DNA from: Alphaproteobacteria bacterium
Lineage (GTDB): Bacteria > Pseudomonadota > Alphaproteobacteria > Rs-D84
DNA length: 64,000 nt
Assembly: GCA_024402765.1 (NCBI GenBank)
Contig: JAKSTC010000001.1
Coordinates: 67,170 to 131,169, forward strand
Reading direction: 5' to 3'
Of this stretch, positions 53,161 through 62,949 are shown one piece after another. A program made the position numbers and the translations under genes. A model generated the notes under the pieces. That model saw only the letters and a list, made by a program, of their open reading frames with translations. It searched no databases and had not been told where the DNA came from. The stretch's first letter is position 1; the number at the start of each line of letters is the position of its first letter.

Positions 53161-54372
53161 TTATTTGTGTGGCGCCCACAACACCGCAGTTGCAAGCATT
53201 GCGATAGTGCCACTAACATACCATACTGCCGAAGTCGACCCAAAAGTTGCGATACATACCGCACCCAAAATTGGGGTTATAATACTGGGTAAATTAACAC
53301 TGGTTCTGAATATTCCATAAAAGCGCGATTGTTCACTTTTTTTCGTATTATCAAAGAACAACAAATCATGCACCGGTTCCATAAACGCCCCTGATATTTG
53401 CCATGCGACAAAAACAGCTAATAATGAATAACCTGTTAAACGGGTTGCCATAAATGCCAATACCGCCAAAGACACCAAACCAATCGTCATAAATAAACGG
53501 CTACCATTTTTTCTGACTAGTTTACCAATAAACAAATCTATCACAATATATGGTATTATACCAAGCGTCAAAACAATACCGAGGGTTGTTGCAGAGAATC
53601 CATATTCTATAACAATGATCGGCACATACACAAAACGCAACGCACGCAGGGCATAATATCCAAAATTAACACCATATGCACGCGCCATATTTGGATAAAC
53701 AAAAAATGATTTTGCAGCCCGCATTAGCGAATTAAATGTTCTTTTTGGACTAACCTTGGCGATTTGTTTTTCTTCCTGCACAATACCGAATCGTTTAAAG
53801 AACATAAGCCCCGTCAAATACACAAGTGCAGACGCAAAAAAAGCCAACCTATTACTTGAAAAATATGAAGCGATTGATGTCGCAATCAACGGTGCCGCCA
53901 ATGCCCCAACATTATTCCAAAAGTGATATCGCGCATTAAGATTTGCCATACCAACATTCTTTGAAAAATCTGCCATAAACAAAGGAATCAAAAGCATTAT
54001 TAAAGTATACGCAACCCCTGATAAATAGTCCATTGTAACAAATGTTGTCATATTAACCGACATACTCATTATCGTATAACAGGCACCGATTAAAATCATA
54101 GAAGCATATAACAAACGCGCTTTGTTAAACCAGCGCAATAGTTGATTAGAAAACAATCCAATCAACATACAAAACACAGAATAGATACCGACATACACCC
54201 CAACGGCCGCCGAAGCAATTCCTTCACCAACAATTCCTGTAAAAAGTCCCAAAATTACCAGGGAATATACCGCATTATAAATACCATCACCACACCCCAC
54301 GAACAAACCTAAATTCGCGAATGAAAACCCTGTGACATTGTCACGTATATAAAGATACTTATCTTTTGACAA
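53161..54372 (-). CDS. Major facilitator superfamily transporter
   Basis: 403 residues with about twelve predicted membrane helices. The start appears to be TTG with AGAGAGA upstream, since no early ATG exists. The helix 2-3 loop has NQLLRWFNKARLLY and the halves are joined by a basic cytoplasmic loop (FGIVQEEKQIAKVSPKR). Substrate unknown; no efflux-specific motif was found. It is 69 bases upstream of recA. Confidence 0.8.
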   Translation of the reverse strand: MSKDKYLYIRDNVTGFSFANLGLFVGCGDGIYNAVYSLVILGLFTGIVGEGIASAAVGVYVGIYSVFCMLIGLFSNQLLRWFNKARLLYASMILIGACYTIMSMSVNMTTFVTMDYLSGVAYTLIMLLIPLFMADFSKNVGMANLNARYHFWNNVGALAAPLIATSIASYFSSNRLAFFASALVYLTGLMFFKRFGIVQEEKQIAKVSPKRTFNSLMRAAKSFFVYPNMARAYGVNFGYYALRALRFVYVPIIVIEYGFSATTLGIVLTLGIIPYIVIDLFIGKLVRKNGSRLFMTIGLVSLAVLAFMATRLTGYSLLAVFVAWQISGAFMEPVHDLLFFDNTKKSEQSRFYGIFRTSVNLPSIITPILGAVCIATFGSTSAVWYVSGTIAMLATAVLWAPHK

Positions 54373-54429
54373 ATTCTCTCTCTTATGAGAAATAGTTTAT
54401 CATAAATTGAAGTGAAAATAAATTATAAA

Positions 54430-54451
54430 AAAACACCCAAACGGGTGTTTT
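54430..54451. terminator. Terminator after secB
   Basis: AAAACACCC/GGGTGTTTT (54430-54438 with 54443-54451), loop AAAC, between secB and the transporter gene; a T-rich tail is present on the minus strand. Confidence 0.85.
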
Positions 54452-54454
54452 TTT

Positions 54455-54910
54455 TTACTTGTTAGCGGGTTTATCCGCAGACTGTTGTGCTTTTTTCTGT
54501 TCATACATCGCTTCGAAATCAACAGGTTGCATTGCAAATGGTGGCATACCTGATTCCGATGTCATACGTGTTATCAACGCACGCACAGATGGGAACAGCA
54601 TTGTTGGAACATCTATTAACAAAGTGCGTTTTTTCGCCTCTTCATCTTTTTCTTCTTCCAGTTGCACTAATCCAGAATAAGTTGATTCAATAAGGAATAC
54701 TGTTTTATCACCCTCTTCCAATTTAGAATGAACCTTGGTAATCAAATCAACCATAAATACATTATTATCTGCACCCTTAATCTGAATATCAATATTGATT
54801 TCAAGTTTAGCCTGGCCATTTCCGTCCTGTTTAAAGAACAAATCCGGGACATTTGGGCTTTCAAATGAAAAGTCTTTCAAGAATTGTGTAATTATTTTAA
54901 ATTTAGACAT
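54455..54910 (-). CDS. secB: Export chaperone SecB
   Basis: 151 residues from the ATG at 54910 (AAGGAGC upstream). Features are QFLKDFSFESPNVPDLF, VDLITKVHSKLEEGD, DVPTMLFPSVRALITRMTSESGMPPF in short pieces, and a C-terminal MQPVDFEAMYEQ. SecB keeps preproteins unfolded and delivers them to SecA; it pairs with SecDF-YajC at 20-23 kb. Divergent from mltA. Confidence 0.95.
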   Translation of the reverse strand: MSKFKIITQFLKDFSFESPNVPDLFFKQDGNGQAKLEINIDIQIKGADNNVFMVDLITKVHSKLEEGDKTVFLIESTYSGLVQLEEEKDEEAKKRTLLIDVPTMLFPSVRALITRMTSESGMPPFAMQPVDFEAMYEQKKAQQSADKPANK

Positions 54911-54990
54911 GCGATTGCTCCTTTTTTTCCGCACCGTTTTATGATAATATAACATTATAAAAGAATTTTACAAGTGGGGAGTTTGGAAAA

Positions 54991-56088
54991 ATGATGATTT
55001 TTGGTAAATTTAACTTAGTATCTTTGGCTGAATTGGTTGCCATAATATTTTTATCTGGCTGCGATGTAACCCCAACAACACATTCTGGTGACAAATCTAT
55101 AATTCCATCAAATATGCGGGCCGTTTCTTATTCCGCCCTGCCCGATTGGGATGCAGACGATGTTCGTTATGCCCTGCAAGCATTTCGTAACACATGTCGC
55201 GCACGTGTTCAATTTACTGGTCGCGTTATTCCAGACCGCGAATTATTGATTGAAAAATGCAACATGTTACCCAGTGCCAGTGCAGATAACGCAACCGTTC
55301 GCGCATGGTTTGAATCAAACTTTCAACCATACCAGGTTATTGACGATATGGGACAAAAACGCGGGACATACACCGGATATTATTCCCCTGAAATTCCTGC
55401 ATGCCGGCAACAAACCGCACAATGCAACGAACCATTAATGGGTATTCCAACAGATGGTCGCAATTATAAAAATGTTGATAAAAAGACAATTGTGAATAAT
55501 AAAATCGGTCGCGTGCTGTATTGGGCAAATATTGTTGATGTCCAAAATATTCAAATTCAGGGTTCGGGCCTATTGAAACTTGATGACGGAACACATGTAA
55601 AATTAAACTTTGCCGCAACAAACGATATGCCGTTTAAATCTATTGGTGAACAATTGCGTAATCGCGGAATTAAACCATCGGGCGGTTACAGTGCAAATGC
55701 GGTTTGGACACACCTGAAACAAAATCCAACTCTCGCCCGCGAAGTAATTTATTCCAATCCGCGTTATGTGTATTTCAAGGAAGCCGAATCCAAAGATGTT
55801 GTTGGAAAATTAGGAACACCATTGTCCAAGATTCGCAGTATCGCGGTTGACGACAGTATTTATACGGTCGGCCTGCCGGTATATGTGAATACGAATTTAT
55901 CAGATGGTCGCAAATTCCGCCGCCTGATGATTGCCCAGGATACCGGCAGTGCGATTCGTGGTTGGATTCGTGCAGATATCTTTTTCGGCAGTGGTGACGA
56001 AGCATATAAATTTGCACACGGCCAACATAGCACTGGCGAAATGTATATTTTGATGCCCAAGGAATATAGTTATGTCAAACCAAAATAA
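54991..56088 (+). CDS. mltA: Lytic transglycosylase MltA, lipoprotein
   Basis: 365 residues with a lipobox in IIFLSGC (Cys about 25). The MltA domain has YTGYYSPEIPAC; a 3D-type C-terminal domain has MIAQDTGSAIRGWIRADIFFG (in parts), carrying the catalytic Asp region. It cleaves glycan strands to 1,6-anhydroMurNAc ends at the outer membrane. GGGGAG precedes the ATG. The last 17 bases overlap the DUF721 gene. Confidence 0.93.
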   Translation: MMIFGKFNLVSLAELVAIIFLSGCDVTPTTHSGDKSIIPSNMRAVSYSALPDWDADDVRYALQAFRNTCRARVQFTGRVIPDRELLIEKCNMLPSASADNATVRAWFESNFQPYQVIDDMGQKRGTYTGYYSPEIPACRQQTAQCNEPLMGIPTDGRNYKNVDKKTIVNNKIGRVLYWANIVDVQNIQIQGSGLLKLDDGTHVKLNFAATNDMPFKSIGEQLRNRGIKPSGGYSANAVWTHLKQNPTLAREVIYSNPRYVYFKEAESKDVVGKLGTPLSKIRSIAVDDSIYTVGLPVYVNTNLSDGRKFRRLMIAQDTGSAIRGWIRADIFFGSGDEAYKFAHGQHSTGEMYILMPKEYSYVKPK

Positions 56089-56401
56089 TAAACTTTCCAA
56101 ACGCGATGAACACCCTGTAACATTTGCTGGGGCGTTGGGGTCACTAATGCGTATATTTGGTATCCGTGCAAGTGATAGTGATTTAACTGCGCGTTGGTCT
56201 GAAATCATGGGCGACAAAATTTCATCGGTTGCACAACTCGTTGCGACAAAGAAAGGCCCAGACAAAAAATTTACAATCGTCCTGCGGCCATACAATCCTG
56301 CGATGGCATTGGAATTATCATACATGCGCGATGAAATCATAGAACGCATAAATAAATACTTTGGCTATGACGCAGTATCAAAACTAACATTTCGAAAGTG
56401 A
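56072..56401 (+). CDS. DciA-like (DUF721) protein
   Basis: 109 residues. The DUF721 pattern is visible: LTARWSEIMGDKISS, then LRPYNPAMALELSYMRDEIIERINKYFG. DciA in this family loads the DnaB helicase in bacteria lacking DnaC; whether that is the role here is inference. In alphaproteobacteria a DUF721 gene often neighbours mltA and secB. It overlaps mltA by 17 bases, implying coupled translation. Confidence 0.75.
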   Translation: MSNQNNKLSKRDEHPVTFAGALGSLMRIFGIRASDSDLTARWSEIMGDKISSVAQLVATKKGPDKKFTIVLRPYNPAMALELSYMRDEIIERINKYFGYDAVSKLTFRK

Positions 56402-56406
56402 AACAA

Positions 56407-56432
56407 AAAAATCTGCAAATGCAGATTTTTTT
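56407..56432. terminator. Bidirectional terminator after the DUF721 gene
   Basis: AAAAATCTGC/GCAGATTTTT (56407-56416 with 56421-56430), loop AAAT, with T runs on both sides, between convergent genes. Confidence 0.85.
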
Positions 56433-56439
56433 AATACGA

Positions 56440-58722
56440 TTAACGTGATTGAAATTGTTGTTGGCTTTTTTCGTAACAAGTTTGCGCTTTTGTAAGATTT
56501 GTACTCAAATCAGACAAACACGTTTTCACATCCGAACTGGACATACTTGTATTTAAACATTTGTTGTTTCCACCATACGTACAAGCCTTTGCATAAGTTT
56601 CTGGGACTATTATCATACCAAAAATACCTTTCAAAATTTCATGATCGGTCTTCAGTTGCTTTTTTAAATCGCTTGACATTGATGAATCTTTATATTTTGA
56701 ATTCATTATATTATAATTACTACGCAAACAAGCGATTATATCTGTAACCCCAATTTCTTCACCACAATTTCTGGCATCAGATAAGAAAATACCATTTCGC
56801 CTGTCTATATTACTGGCTGAACCAGAACTGCTTTGTGATGAACTGCTGCTTGATACACCACTTGCAACCTCTGCCTTGGTGGTCAGAACCGCCTTTTTCA
56901 ACTGGGTCTTTAAACGTTTAACAATTGATTCCAAATATTCATATTGTTTATATAACTGTTGTGTAATAACCGTTGTTTTTAATGCAATTACTTCACTCAT
57001 ATCTGCACGTTGTGAAGAATCTATACCATTTGTCGTTTGTCCAATATTATACACATGTGTTGAACATAACGCTAATGCAGGGATAACATACGGTGTAACA
57101 GATTCACCTTCTTGACATTTTGTGCCCTTCTTAGCGTCACTAGTTGGCTCATCTGTTAAGCAAATGTCAGCATCTAAATTTTTGCTTGTTGTATATCCAA
57201 ACAACTTTGTTTTTGCATTTTCATCATAACACCAATTCTTGCATTCAAGGCCGCTATCTTTTCTATAACAATTCGCAGGTGCATCCTGATTAATTAAGTT
57301 TTGTAATGTTTCAACATCCAAACTAGATTTTTTATTACGATTGCGGAACAATGCCACAGAATTCAATGCCGACGAAGCACATCCAACACGCACATTGTCG
57401 CCCAGGTCGCCCTGTTCTGCATATAACCATTGACGTTGAATTTCACCATCTTTTTCAGACAATGTTTTTTGCAACACGCAATACATATCGTCTTCGGGCG
57501 GAATTACCATACCAATAGTACATTCATGTCCACCTTTTGCTGGACCATCTTTCACAGATTTACCATTCTTACAATTACCAGCGTCGTAATACGAATAAAC
57601 GGGTTTTTCTTCTTCTTTCACTTCTACTGGTGTTCTTGTCACCGATATTCCCTCTTTGTCTTTTGTTTCTGTTATGGTAAACTTTGCCCTCTGTGAACAC
57701 AGGTATTGTCCCCATTGATTACAAGAATCATTTAACATCATATAAATATCGGTTACATCAACACCAACTGTTTGTGCCGTCATCAACGCATCATACATTT
57801 CATCCAACACTGCATTATACGGATCAAAAAATCCATTGGCTAATTCCTTAAAACGTTTTACACGTTTTGGACCGGTACAATTACTGCCCGTTGCATCACA
57901 ACCCGCATAAGTAAAGATTGATTGCCCACCTTCTTGATACATTGTCGCCTTTAATGCCTTTAATTGTGTTTCGGCATTTTCAACATTGGTTAAAATTTCG
58001 CCACTAACCTGTTGACGCACAATAATATCAGGGTCAATACCACTCGCTGCGGCAACCTGTTGTGCAACGGTTAATTCTGTGTCTAATGCCGCCTGGGTGG
58101 CCGCTGCTTTTTTCTCTGCTGCCTCTGCTGCACGGGCGGCGGCATCTGCTGCTATCTGTTTTTGTTCCGCCAGTGCACTCTGTAATTGGGCAATAGTTTG
58201 TGCATTTTGATTCGCCATATCATTTTGCATTTGTTGCATCTGGTATTGCATTTGTTGTAATTGCTGGGCACTCTGTTGTGCTGCTGCCTGGGCCGCTGCA
58301 TTTTGCGCTGCTGCCGCCGCCGCATTGGCTTTCGCTGTCGAATTTGCAACCAATTGTGCAACAACATAGTCTGTTAATCCTTGGGCCTCATACTGTCTGC
58401 ACGTGTCATTTGCCTGGATACAACCTGTAACAATACTGGTTGCAACCGATGCATCTGCACACCCTGTCCCAGAACACTTTGGTTGTGCACAACGTATAAT
58501 CAATGCATTACAATTGCCAAAGTCCGCCTCTGCTACCTTAGCACCATTTCCCACAGGCGAACGCGGATTCATCGCGGCTGCCCACTGGTTTCCAATTAAT
58601 GAAGTATTGCTGTTAAATGCTGTCAAATTGCTGCCCGCTGTTGTTGCAACCGGTGGTTCCGCCATGACCCCAAAAGGCATCGCACAAAAAATACCAAACA
58701 AAATCTGCTTAAGTGTTTTCAT
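56440..58722 (-). CDS. Large cysteine-rich secreted protein with Ala/Gln coiled coil, unknown function
   Basis: 760 residues. A signal peptide ends near FGVMA. About 26 cysteines are scattered through the mature chain (for example GNCNALIIRC, CSGTGC, CYRKDSGLEC, CLNTSM). Residues about 130-230 are an Ala/Gln/Met-rich helix (AAAQAAAQQSAQQLQQMQ, and ARAAEAAEKKAAATQ) predicted as a coiled coil. A second helical part lies around 570-640 (YKQYEYLESIVKRLKTQLK). A serine-rich spacer (SGVSSSSSSQSSSGS) precedes the C-terminal domain. It appears monocistronic. No known family was recognised; a periplasmic or surface structural role is inferred. Confidence 0.6.
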   Translation of the reverse strand: MKTLKQILFGIFCAMPFGVMAEPPVATTAGSNLTAFNSNTSLIGNQWAAAMNPRSPVGNGAKVAEADFGNCNALIIRCAQPKCSGTGCADASVATSIVTGCIQANDTCRQYEAQGLTDYVVAQLVANSTAKANAAAAAAQNAAAQAAAQQSAQQLQQMQYQMQQMQNDMANQNAQTIAQLQSALAEQKQIAADAAARAAEAAEKKAAATQAALDTELTVAQQVAAASGIDPDIIVRQQVSGEILTNVENAETQLKALKATMYQEGGQSIFTYAGCDATGSNCTGPKRVKRFKELANGFFDPYNAVLDEMYDALMTAQTVGVDVTDIYMMLNDSCNQWGQYLCSQRAKFTITETKDKEGISVTRTPVEVKEEEKPVYSYYDAGNCKNGKSVKDGPAKGGHECTIGMVIPPEDDMYCVLQKTLSEKDGEIQRQWLYAEQGDLGDNVRVGCASSALNSVALFRNRNKKSSLDVETLQNLINQDAPANCYRKDSGLECKNWCYDENAKTKLFGYTTSKNLDADICLTDEPTSDAKKGTKCQEGESVTPYVIPALALCSTHVYNIGQTTNGIDSSQRADMSEVIALKTTVITQQLYKQYEYLESIVKRLKTQLKKAVLTTKAEVASGVSSSSSSQSSSGSASNIDRRNGIFLSDARNCGEEIGVTDIIACLRSNYNIMNSKYKDSSMSSDLKKQLKTDHEILKGIFGMIIVPETYAKACTYGGNNKCLNTSMSSSDVKTCLSDLSTNLTKAQTCYEKSQQQFQSR

Positions 58723-58778
58723 TTTCTCTCTTGTAAGTAAATTTTATCATATTTGATAAAAAAATAAAAGTGAAATTA

Positions 58779-59255
58779 TCACAAACCAAAACGCGCCATA
58801 TTCGCATGTGTTAATGCAATCGCAATCGCATCAGATTCATCGGCCGTCTTTGGTTTTGCAACCGGCAGTAAAATCTTTAGCATTTTGTAAATTTGTTCCT
58901 TGTCCGCGTGCCCTGCACCGGTAAGGGCTTTTTTTATTTTATTTGCTTCATACTCAAAAATTTCAATATTATGATTTGCAACCGCCACCACTGCCGCCGC
59001 ACGCGCATGCCCCAGCGCAAGCGTGGTTTTCGGATTCATATTTGAAAAAGTAATTTCTATACTGCAAACATCAGGCTTAAAAGTATCACAAATCTCTGAC
59101 ACATTACGAAATATAAATGCCAACCTTTCTGGGAATGCAATATTTGTTGGGGGCAGGACAACCCCACTCGCTACATAGTGTAATTCTGGACCATGCGAAT
59201 CAACAATCGCCCAACCTGTATGTAACAAACCCGGATCTATGCCAAGTATCCTCAT
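58779..59255 (-). CDS. ruvC: Holliday-junction resolvase RuvC
   Basis: 158 residues. The catalytic acidic residues are in ILGIDPGLLHTGWA (Asp7), SIEITFSN (Glu), and ADESDAIAIALTHA (Asp pair). RuvC nicks Holliday junctions symmetrically with RuvAB, whose genes are not adjacent. It is the last of the gltX-hlyIII-ruvC minus-strand run; 3 bases separate it from the hlyIII gene. Confidence 0.95.
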   Translation of the reverse strand: MRILGIDPGLLHTGWAIVDSHGPELHYVASGVVLPPTNIAFPERLAFIFRNVSEICDTFKPDVCSIEITFSNMNPKTTLALGHARAAAVVAVANHNIEIFEYEANKIKKALTGAGHADKEQIYKMLKILLPVAKPKTADESDAIAIALTHANMARFGL

Positions 59256-59258
59256 TTC

Positions 59259-60011
59259 CTACCCCACATAGTCAATAATGCAACCGAATAACACTGCAAA
59301 AAAGAAACACACACTGCCCCCAATTACAAACAAATGCCACAATGCATGCGAAAATTTCATCTTGCGCCACAGGTAAAATATAACACCAACCGTATATGCT
59401 GCCGCGCCCGACATCATAAACCACATTCCGCGTGCAGGAATATACTTTATCATAATCGGCAAAATACCAACACAACACCAACCCATAATTAAATACAATG
59501 CGACCGTCCATTTGGGTTGCTGGTGCGGATTATGTAATTTCATAATTGCACCAAAAATCACAATCGCCCACAGAACGCCAAAAATACTCCACCCCAAACC
59601 GCCACGCAAATTTACCAATAAAAACGGTGTATATGTTCCAGCAATCAAAGCATAAATTGCGATTGAATCCCATACTTCAAAAAAGCATTCACTCTTACTG
59701 CCTATTGCGGCATGACACATGGTCGAACCAAAATATAATGTGAACATAGTTAAACCAAATACAGAACACGAAACAATCGCCCACACATTATGGTATAACA
59801 CCGCGAACACAACCAACAAACAAAGCCCAGCAATTGCCAAACCAATTCCAATACCATGTGTTAAAATATTCAGTGTTTCTTCGGCATGTGTGGCGGGACG
59901 TTCCCAACGGAATAGTCCCGTTGCACGCAAAACCTTTAATAATGTTTTTGCATGTGAATTTTGTTTAACTTCTTTTAATTGTTTGCGAACAACTTCTTTT
60001 GTTTTTTTCAT
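59259..60011 (-). CDS. Haemolysin III / PAQR-family membrane protein
   Basis: 250 residues with about seven membrane helices and the PAQR metal-site residues: ETLNILTHGIGIGLAIAG, YFGSTMCHAA (Ser-x3-His) and HALWHLFVIGGS (His-x3-His). Members are zinc-dependent hydrolase-like or channel-like proteins; the bacterial role is poorly defined. It overlaps gltX by 4 bases. Confidence 0.88.
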   Translation of the reverse strand: MKKTKEVVRKQLKEVKQNSHAKTLLKVLRATGLFRWERPATHAEETLNILTHGIGIGLAIAGLCLLVVFAVLYHNVWAIVSCSVFGLTMFTLYFGSTMCHAAIGSKSECFFEVWDSIAIYALIAGTYTPFLLVNLRGGLGWSIFGVLWAIVIFGAIMKLHNPHQQPKWTVALYLIMGWCCVGILPIMIKYIPARGMWFMMSGAAAYTVGVIFYLWRKMKFSHALWHLFVIGGSVCFFFAVLFGCIIDYVG

Positions 60012-61585
60012 TTTATCACCTTTTCTACTCTCTCTGATACCATTTGTTTACCCATCACCTGCATAATAGAATACAGGTCTGGCGTATTTGTGCGACCGGT
60101 TAATGCCACACGCAGATTCATCGCAACATCGCCATTTTTAACACCACGCGCGGTTGCAATCGCAACAATTTTATTCCACCAAGTATCTTTGTCATCGCCC
60201 TCATTAAATGTCGCCAAAAAGTCGCGCAACAAATCAGAGTTAAATTCATATTCTGTGTTGGCCACAAACAATTCATTCCAAAAATATCCGATTTCAGATA
60301 ATGTTTGCTTCCATGTAATAAAGTCTTTACGCACGCGTTTTGGGTTATCGCGTTCAATGGATAAAATACGGGTCAGGTAATCGACATCTGCGATTTGTTT
60401 TTTATTAACATCATCACCATATTCATTTGCCCACGCAATTACATTTGCTACCAAATCAGAAACAGTCATCGCACCAATATATTCCTTAGCCCACCACTCT
60501 AGTTTTTTCATATCAAATAGCGCACCAGACATTGGAATCTTTTTTGGTTTCATTTCGTAATCCCAGAAAGATTTAACCACACCCTTCATTTTTGCTTCTT
60601 CGTATCCAGACGCAGCAATGTTACCCAAATATTCCAAAACTGCATCTGTTGGCCAACCATCCGCCATAAAGAACGCAACATTCGCCTCTGGATCTTTACG
60701 TTTAGACAACTTGCGTTGTTTTCCTGTTTCTGCATCTATTTTATCGATTGTAGATGTATGAATATAAAGCGGTGGCAGCCATTCCATCATACGGAACAAT
60801 TGGTAATGCAATGGCAATGATGACAACCATTCTTCACCACGAATAACATGTGTCGTGCGCATAAAGTGATCATCAACCAAGTGTGCAAAATGATATGTAG
60901 GCAATCCATCATTTGATTTTATCAAAACCAAATCTTCATTATTTTCTGGGAAAGAAATCGAACCACGCACCGCATCTTTACAGAAAATTCTTTTATTTGG
61001 GTCGCCTGTTGAATACAAGCGAATTGATGGCTTTTCACCATTATCCAGATGTGTAATTATTTCTTCTTCTGTTAAATCTCTATCCCGTGCCCATTCGCCA
61101 TAAATACCTGTTGCAAATCCAGCAGATGTTTGTTTTTTTCGAATTTCATCCATCTCTTCGGGCTTTAAAAAGCAAGGATATGCCAAACCCTTTTCCAACA
61201 AATACGCAGCAACACTATGATAAATATCTTTTCTTTGCGATTGATAATAAGGACCATATTCAGGAATATCATTATATTTCAAACCAAATTTATTCAAAGA
61301 ATCTATGATTATATCAACCGCCTCTTTAACCTCACGCTTGGTATCTGTATCTTCGATTCGCAACATAAAAACACCACCTGATTGTGATGCCAATTTACAA
61401 TCAATCAACGCACCATACAGCCCCCCCAGATGCATCAATCCGGTCGGACTGGGCGCAAAACGCGTAACAAATGCCCCATCTGGCAAATTACGTGCTGGGA
61501 ACTTTGCCTCTAATTCATCCAGGGTATATTTTGGTGCACCGCCTAAGACGCGTGCTATTAAATCTTTACTTAATCCATTACGCAT
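60008..61585 (-). CDS. gltX: Glutamyl-tRNA synthetase
   Basis: 525 residues of class I. The HIGH-type motif appears as FAPSPTGLMHLGGLYGAL and the KMSKS loop as KLSKRKDPE; WLPPLYIHTSTIDKI lies between. The long C-terminal helical anticodon domain (from about 350) is present. In genomes without GlnRS the same enzyme can misacylate tRNA-Gln; a second GltX elsewhere cannot be excluded. Start of a three-gene run with hlyIII and ruvC. Confidence 0.94.
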   Translation of the reverse strand: MRNGLSKDLIARVLGGAPKYTLDELEAKFPARNLPDGAFVTRFAPSPTGLMHLGGLYGALIDCKLASQSGGVFMLRIEDTDTKREVKEAVDIIIDSLNKFGLKYNDIPEYGPYYQSQRKDIYHSVAAYLLEKGLAYPCFLKPEEMDEIRKKQTSAGFATGIYGEWARDRDLTEEEIITHLDNGEKPSIRLYSTGDPNKRIFCKDAVRGSISFPENNEDLVLIKSNDGLPTYHFAHLVDDHFMRTTHVIRGEEWLSSLPLHYQLFRMMEWLPPLYIHTSTIDKIDAETGKQRKLSKRKDPEANVAFFMADGWPTDAVLEYLGNIAASGYEEAKMKGVVKSFWDYEMKPKKIPMSGALFDMKKLEWWAKEYIGAMTVSDLVANVIAWANEYGDDVNKKQIADVDYLTRILSIERDNPKRVRKDFITWKQTLSEIGYFWNELFVANTEYEFNSDLLRDFLATFNEGDDKDTWWNKIVAIATARGVKNGDVAMNLRVALTGRTNTPDLYSIMQVMGKQMVSERVEKVIK

Positions 61586-61630
61586 ATTACAAGTCCTTGT
61601 TTTTTGATTTTATTATTTTATACTAAAAAT

Positions 61631-62263
61631 ATGGAAAAACAAGAAATAAGAACTTTTGGTCGCCGACATGGCAAAAAATTATCTGCCCGTAAAACAACCT
61701 TGATGGAAACGGTATTGCCACACATAAATCCAACAGGCATTACGACAGATGGCAATACAATTCTTGAAATCGGCTTTGGTAATGGCGAACATGTGCGTGA
61801 TTTGGCACTATCCAACCCAAACGTAACAATTATTGGTGCGGAACCATTTGCAAACGGTGTTGCCGCCCTGCTTTCTGCAATGACCGATTCGCAAAATAAA
61901 ATTTTAGATGAATACAAAAACATCTATATTTGGCCGGACGATGTGCGCCTGTATCTTGAAAACAACAACATAAAATTCAACCAGATTTGGGTTTTACACC
62001 CTGACCCATGGCCAAAAGCAAGACATAAAAAACGCAGGTTGTTATCGGCGGAATTTCTAAACATATTGTCGCAACACCTATCCCAAAATGGCGAAATTAT
62101 AATTGGCACCGACCATTGGGAATACTTTGATTGGATTGTTGAACAAGTAAAACAAACCGCGCTATACGCATCGTTTCCTGACTTTCAGGTGATTAAGACA
62201 CGTTACCAGGAAAAGAACAAGGCCGGCACAATAACCCCCAAATATTTAATTTTGAAAAACTAA
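61631..62263 (+). CDS. trmB: tRNA (guanine46-N7)-methyltransferase TrmB
   Basis: 210 residues from the ATG at 61631. The N-terminal RTFGRRHGKKLS, SAM motif LEIGFGNGEHVRDLA, and the substrate-binding block HPDPWPKARHKKRRL are typical of TrmB. It methylates G46 in tRNA variable loops. It is divergent from gltX, and its stop overlaps the end of the convergent gene by 4 bases. Confidence 0.94.
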   Translation: MEKQEIRTFGRRHGKKLSARKTTLMETVLPHINPTGITTDGNTILEIGFGNGEHVRDLALSNPNVTIIGAEPFANGVAALLSAMTDSQNKILDEYKNIYIWPDDVRLYLENNNIKFNQIWVLHPDPWPKARHKKRRLLSAEFLNILSQHLSQNGEIIIGTDHWEYFDWIVEQVKQTALYASFPDFQVIKTRYQEKNKAGTITPKYLILKN

Positions 62264-62925
62264 TTTTTATAGGTTTGAATTATTTTAATATTGATGTTCG
62301 GGCGCATAGATTGTGCCAAACGCCAAACCTGTTCATTACGCATTTCACTATCACCCAATTTCAACACCAAACCGCCATTATAAGTATCAGGCCACAAATC
62401 AAACATAGTTGTAATACGCCCAACAAAATCAGATTTATCATCCAAATCTTTGGTTAATACGATTGTCAAAGAATCAGCCTGTAATTTAATCAGACAATCA
62501 AACAAATGTTCCCAATCCAGTGCATTAACATCATCAATATCCAAACCCACAGATAAAGTTTTACCGAAAAACAAATCGTCACACACAGGGGATATAGCAT
62601 CAACAAAATCATCTAAACATTTTAATTGTATAAAAATTTGTGCCCCGTCTGCCCCACGAATAAAACCATCCTTTACAGACCGTACAAATGCCGACCAATC
62701 TGCATTTTCCGCGGCATAAAACCCGGATAATATTTTAATTTTTGTTTTTTCTGTCCATGGCCACACAACGCCAACCGCCCCAGGAACAACCGATACATAT
62801 TCAAAATTATTTTCAATCGCAAAAGCGACCGCCCCCGCCAGGGTGGTTTTATCATTATCTTGACCGCACCACAATATCGTGGGGTTGGACACCTGTTCAT
62901 CAAAAGTAATTTCTTCTTTAATCAT
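62260..62925 (-). CDS. Unrecognised protein (221 aa), cytosolic
   Basis: 221 residues, no signal peptide or membrane segment. It starts with EITFDEQVSNPTILWCGQDN and contains alternating beta/alpha-like blocks (LTIVLTKDLDDK, ILSGFYAAENADW). No Walker or SAM motif stands out; a degenerate P-loop-like NDKTTLAGAV is present near 28-37. It is transcribed away from the next gene and convergent with trmB. No function can be assigned. Confidence 0.55.
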   Translation of the reverse strand: MIKEEITFDEQVSNPTILWCGQDNDKTTLAGAVAFAIENNFEYVSVVPGAVGVVWPWTEKTKIKILSGFYAAENADWSAFVRSVKDGFIRGADGAQIFIQLKCLDDFVDAISPVCDDLFFGKTLSVGLDIDDVNALDWEHLFDCLIKLQADSLTIVLTKDLDDKSDFVGRITTMFDLWPDTYNGGLVLKLGDSEMRNEQVWRLAQSMRPNINIKIIQTYKN

Positions 62926-62949
62926 TATGCTTTATACTTTATCATAAAT

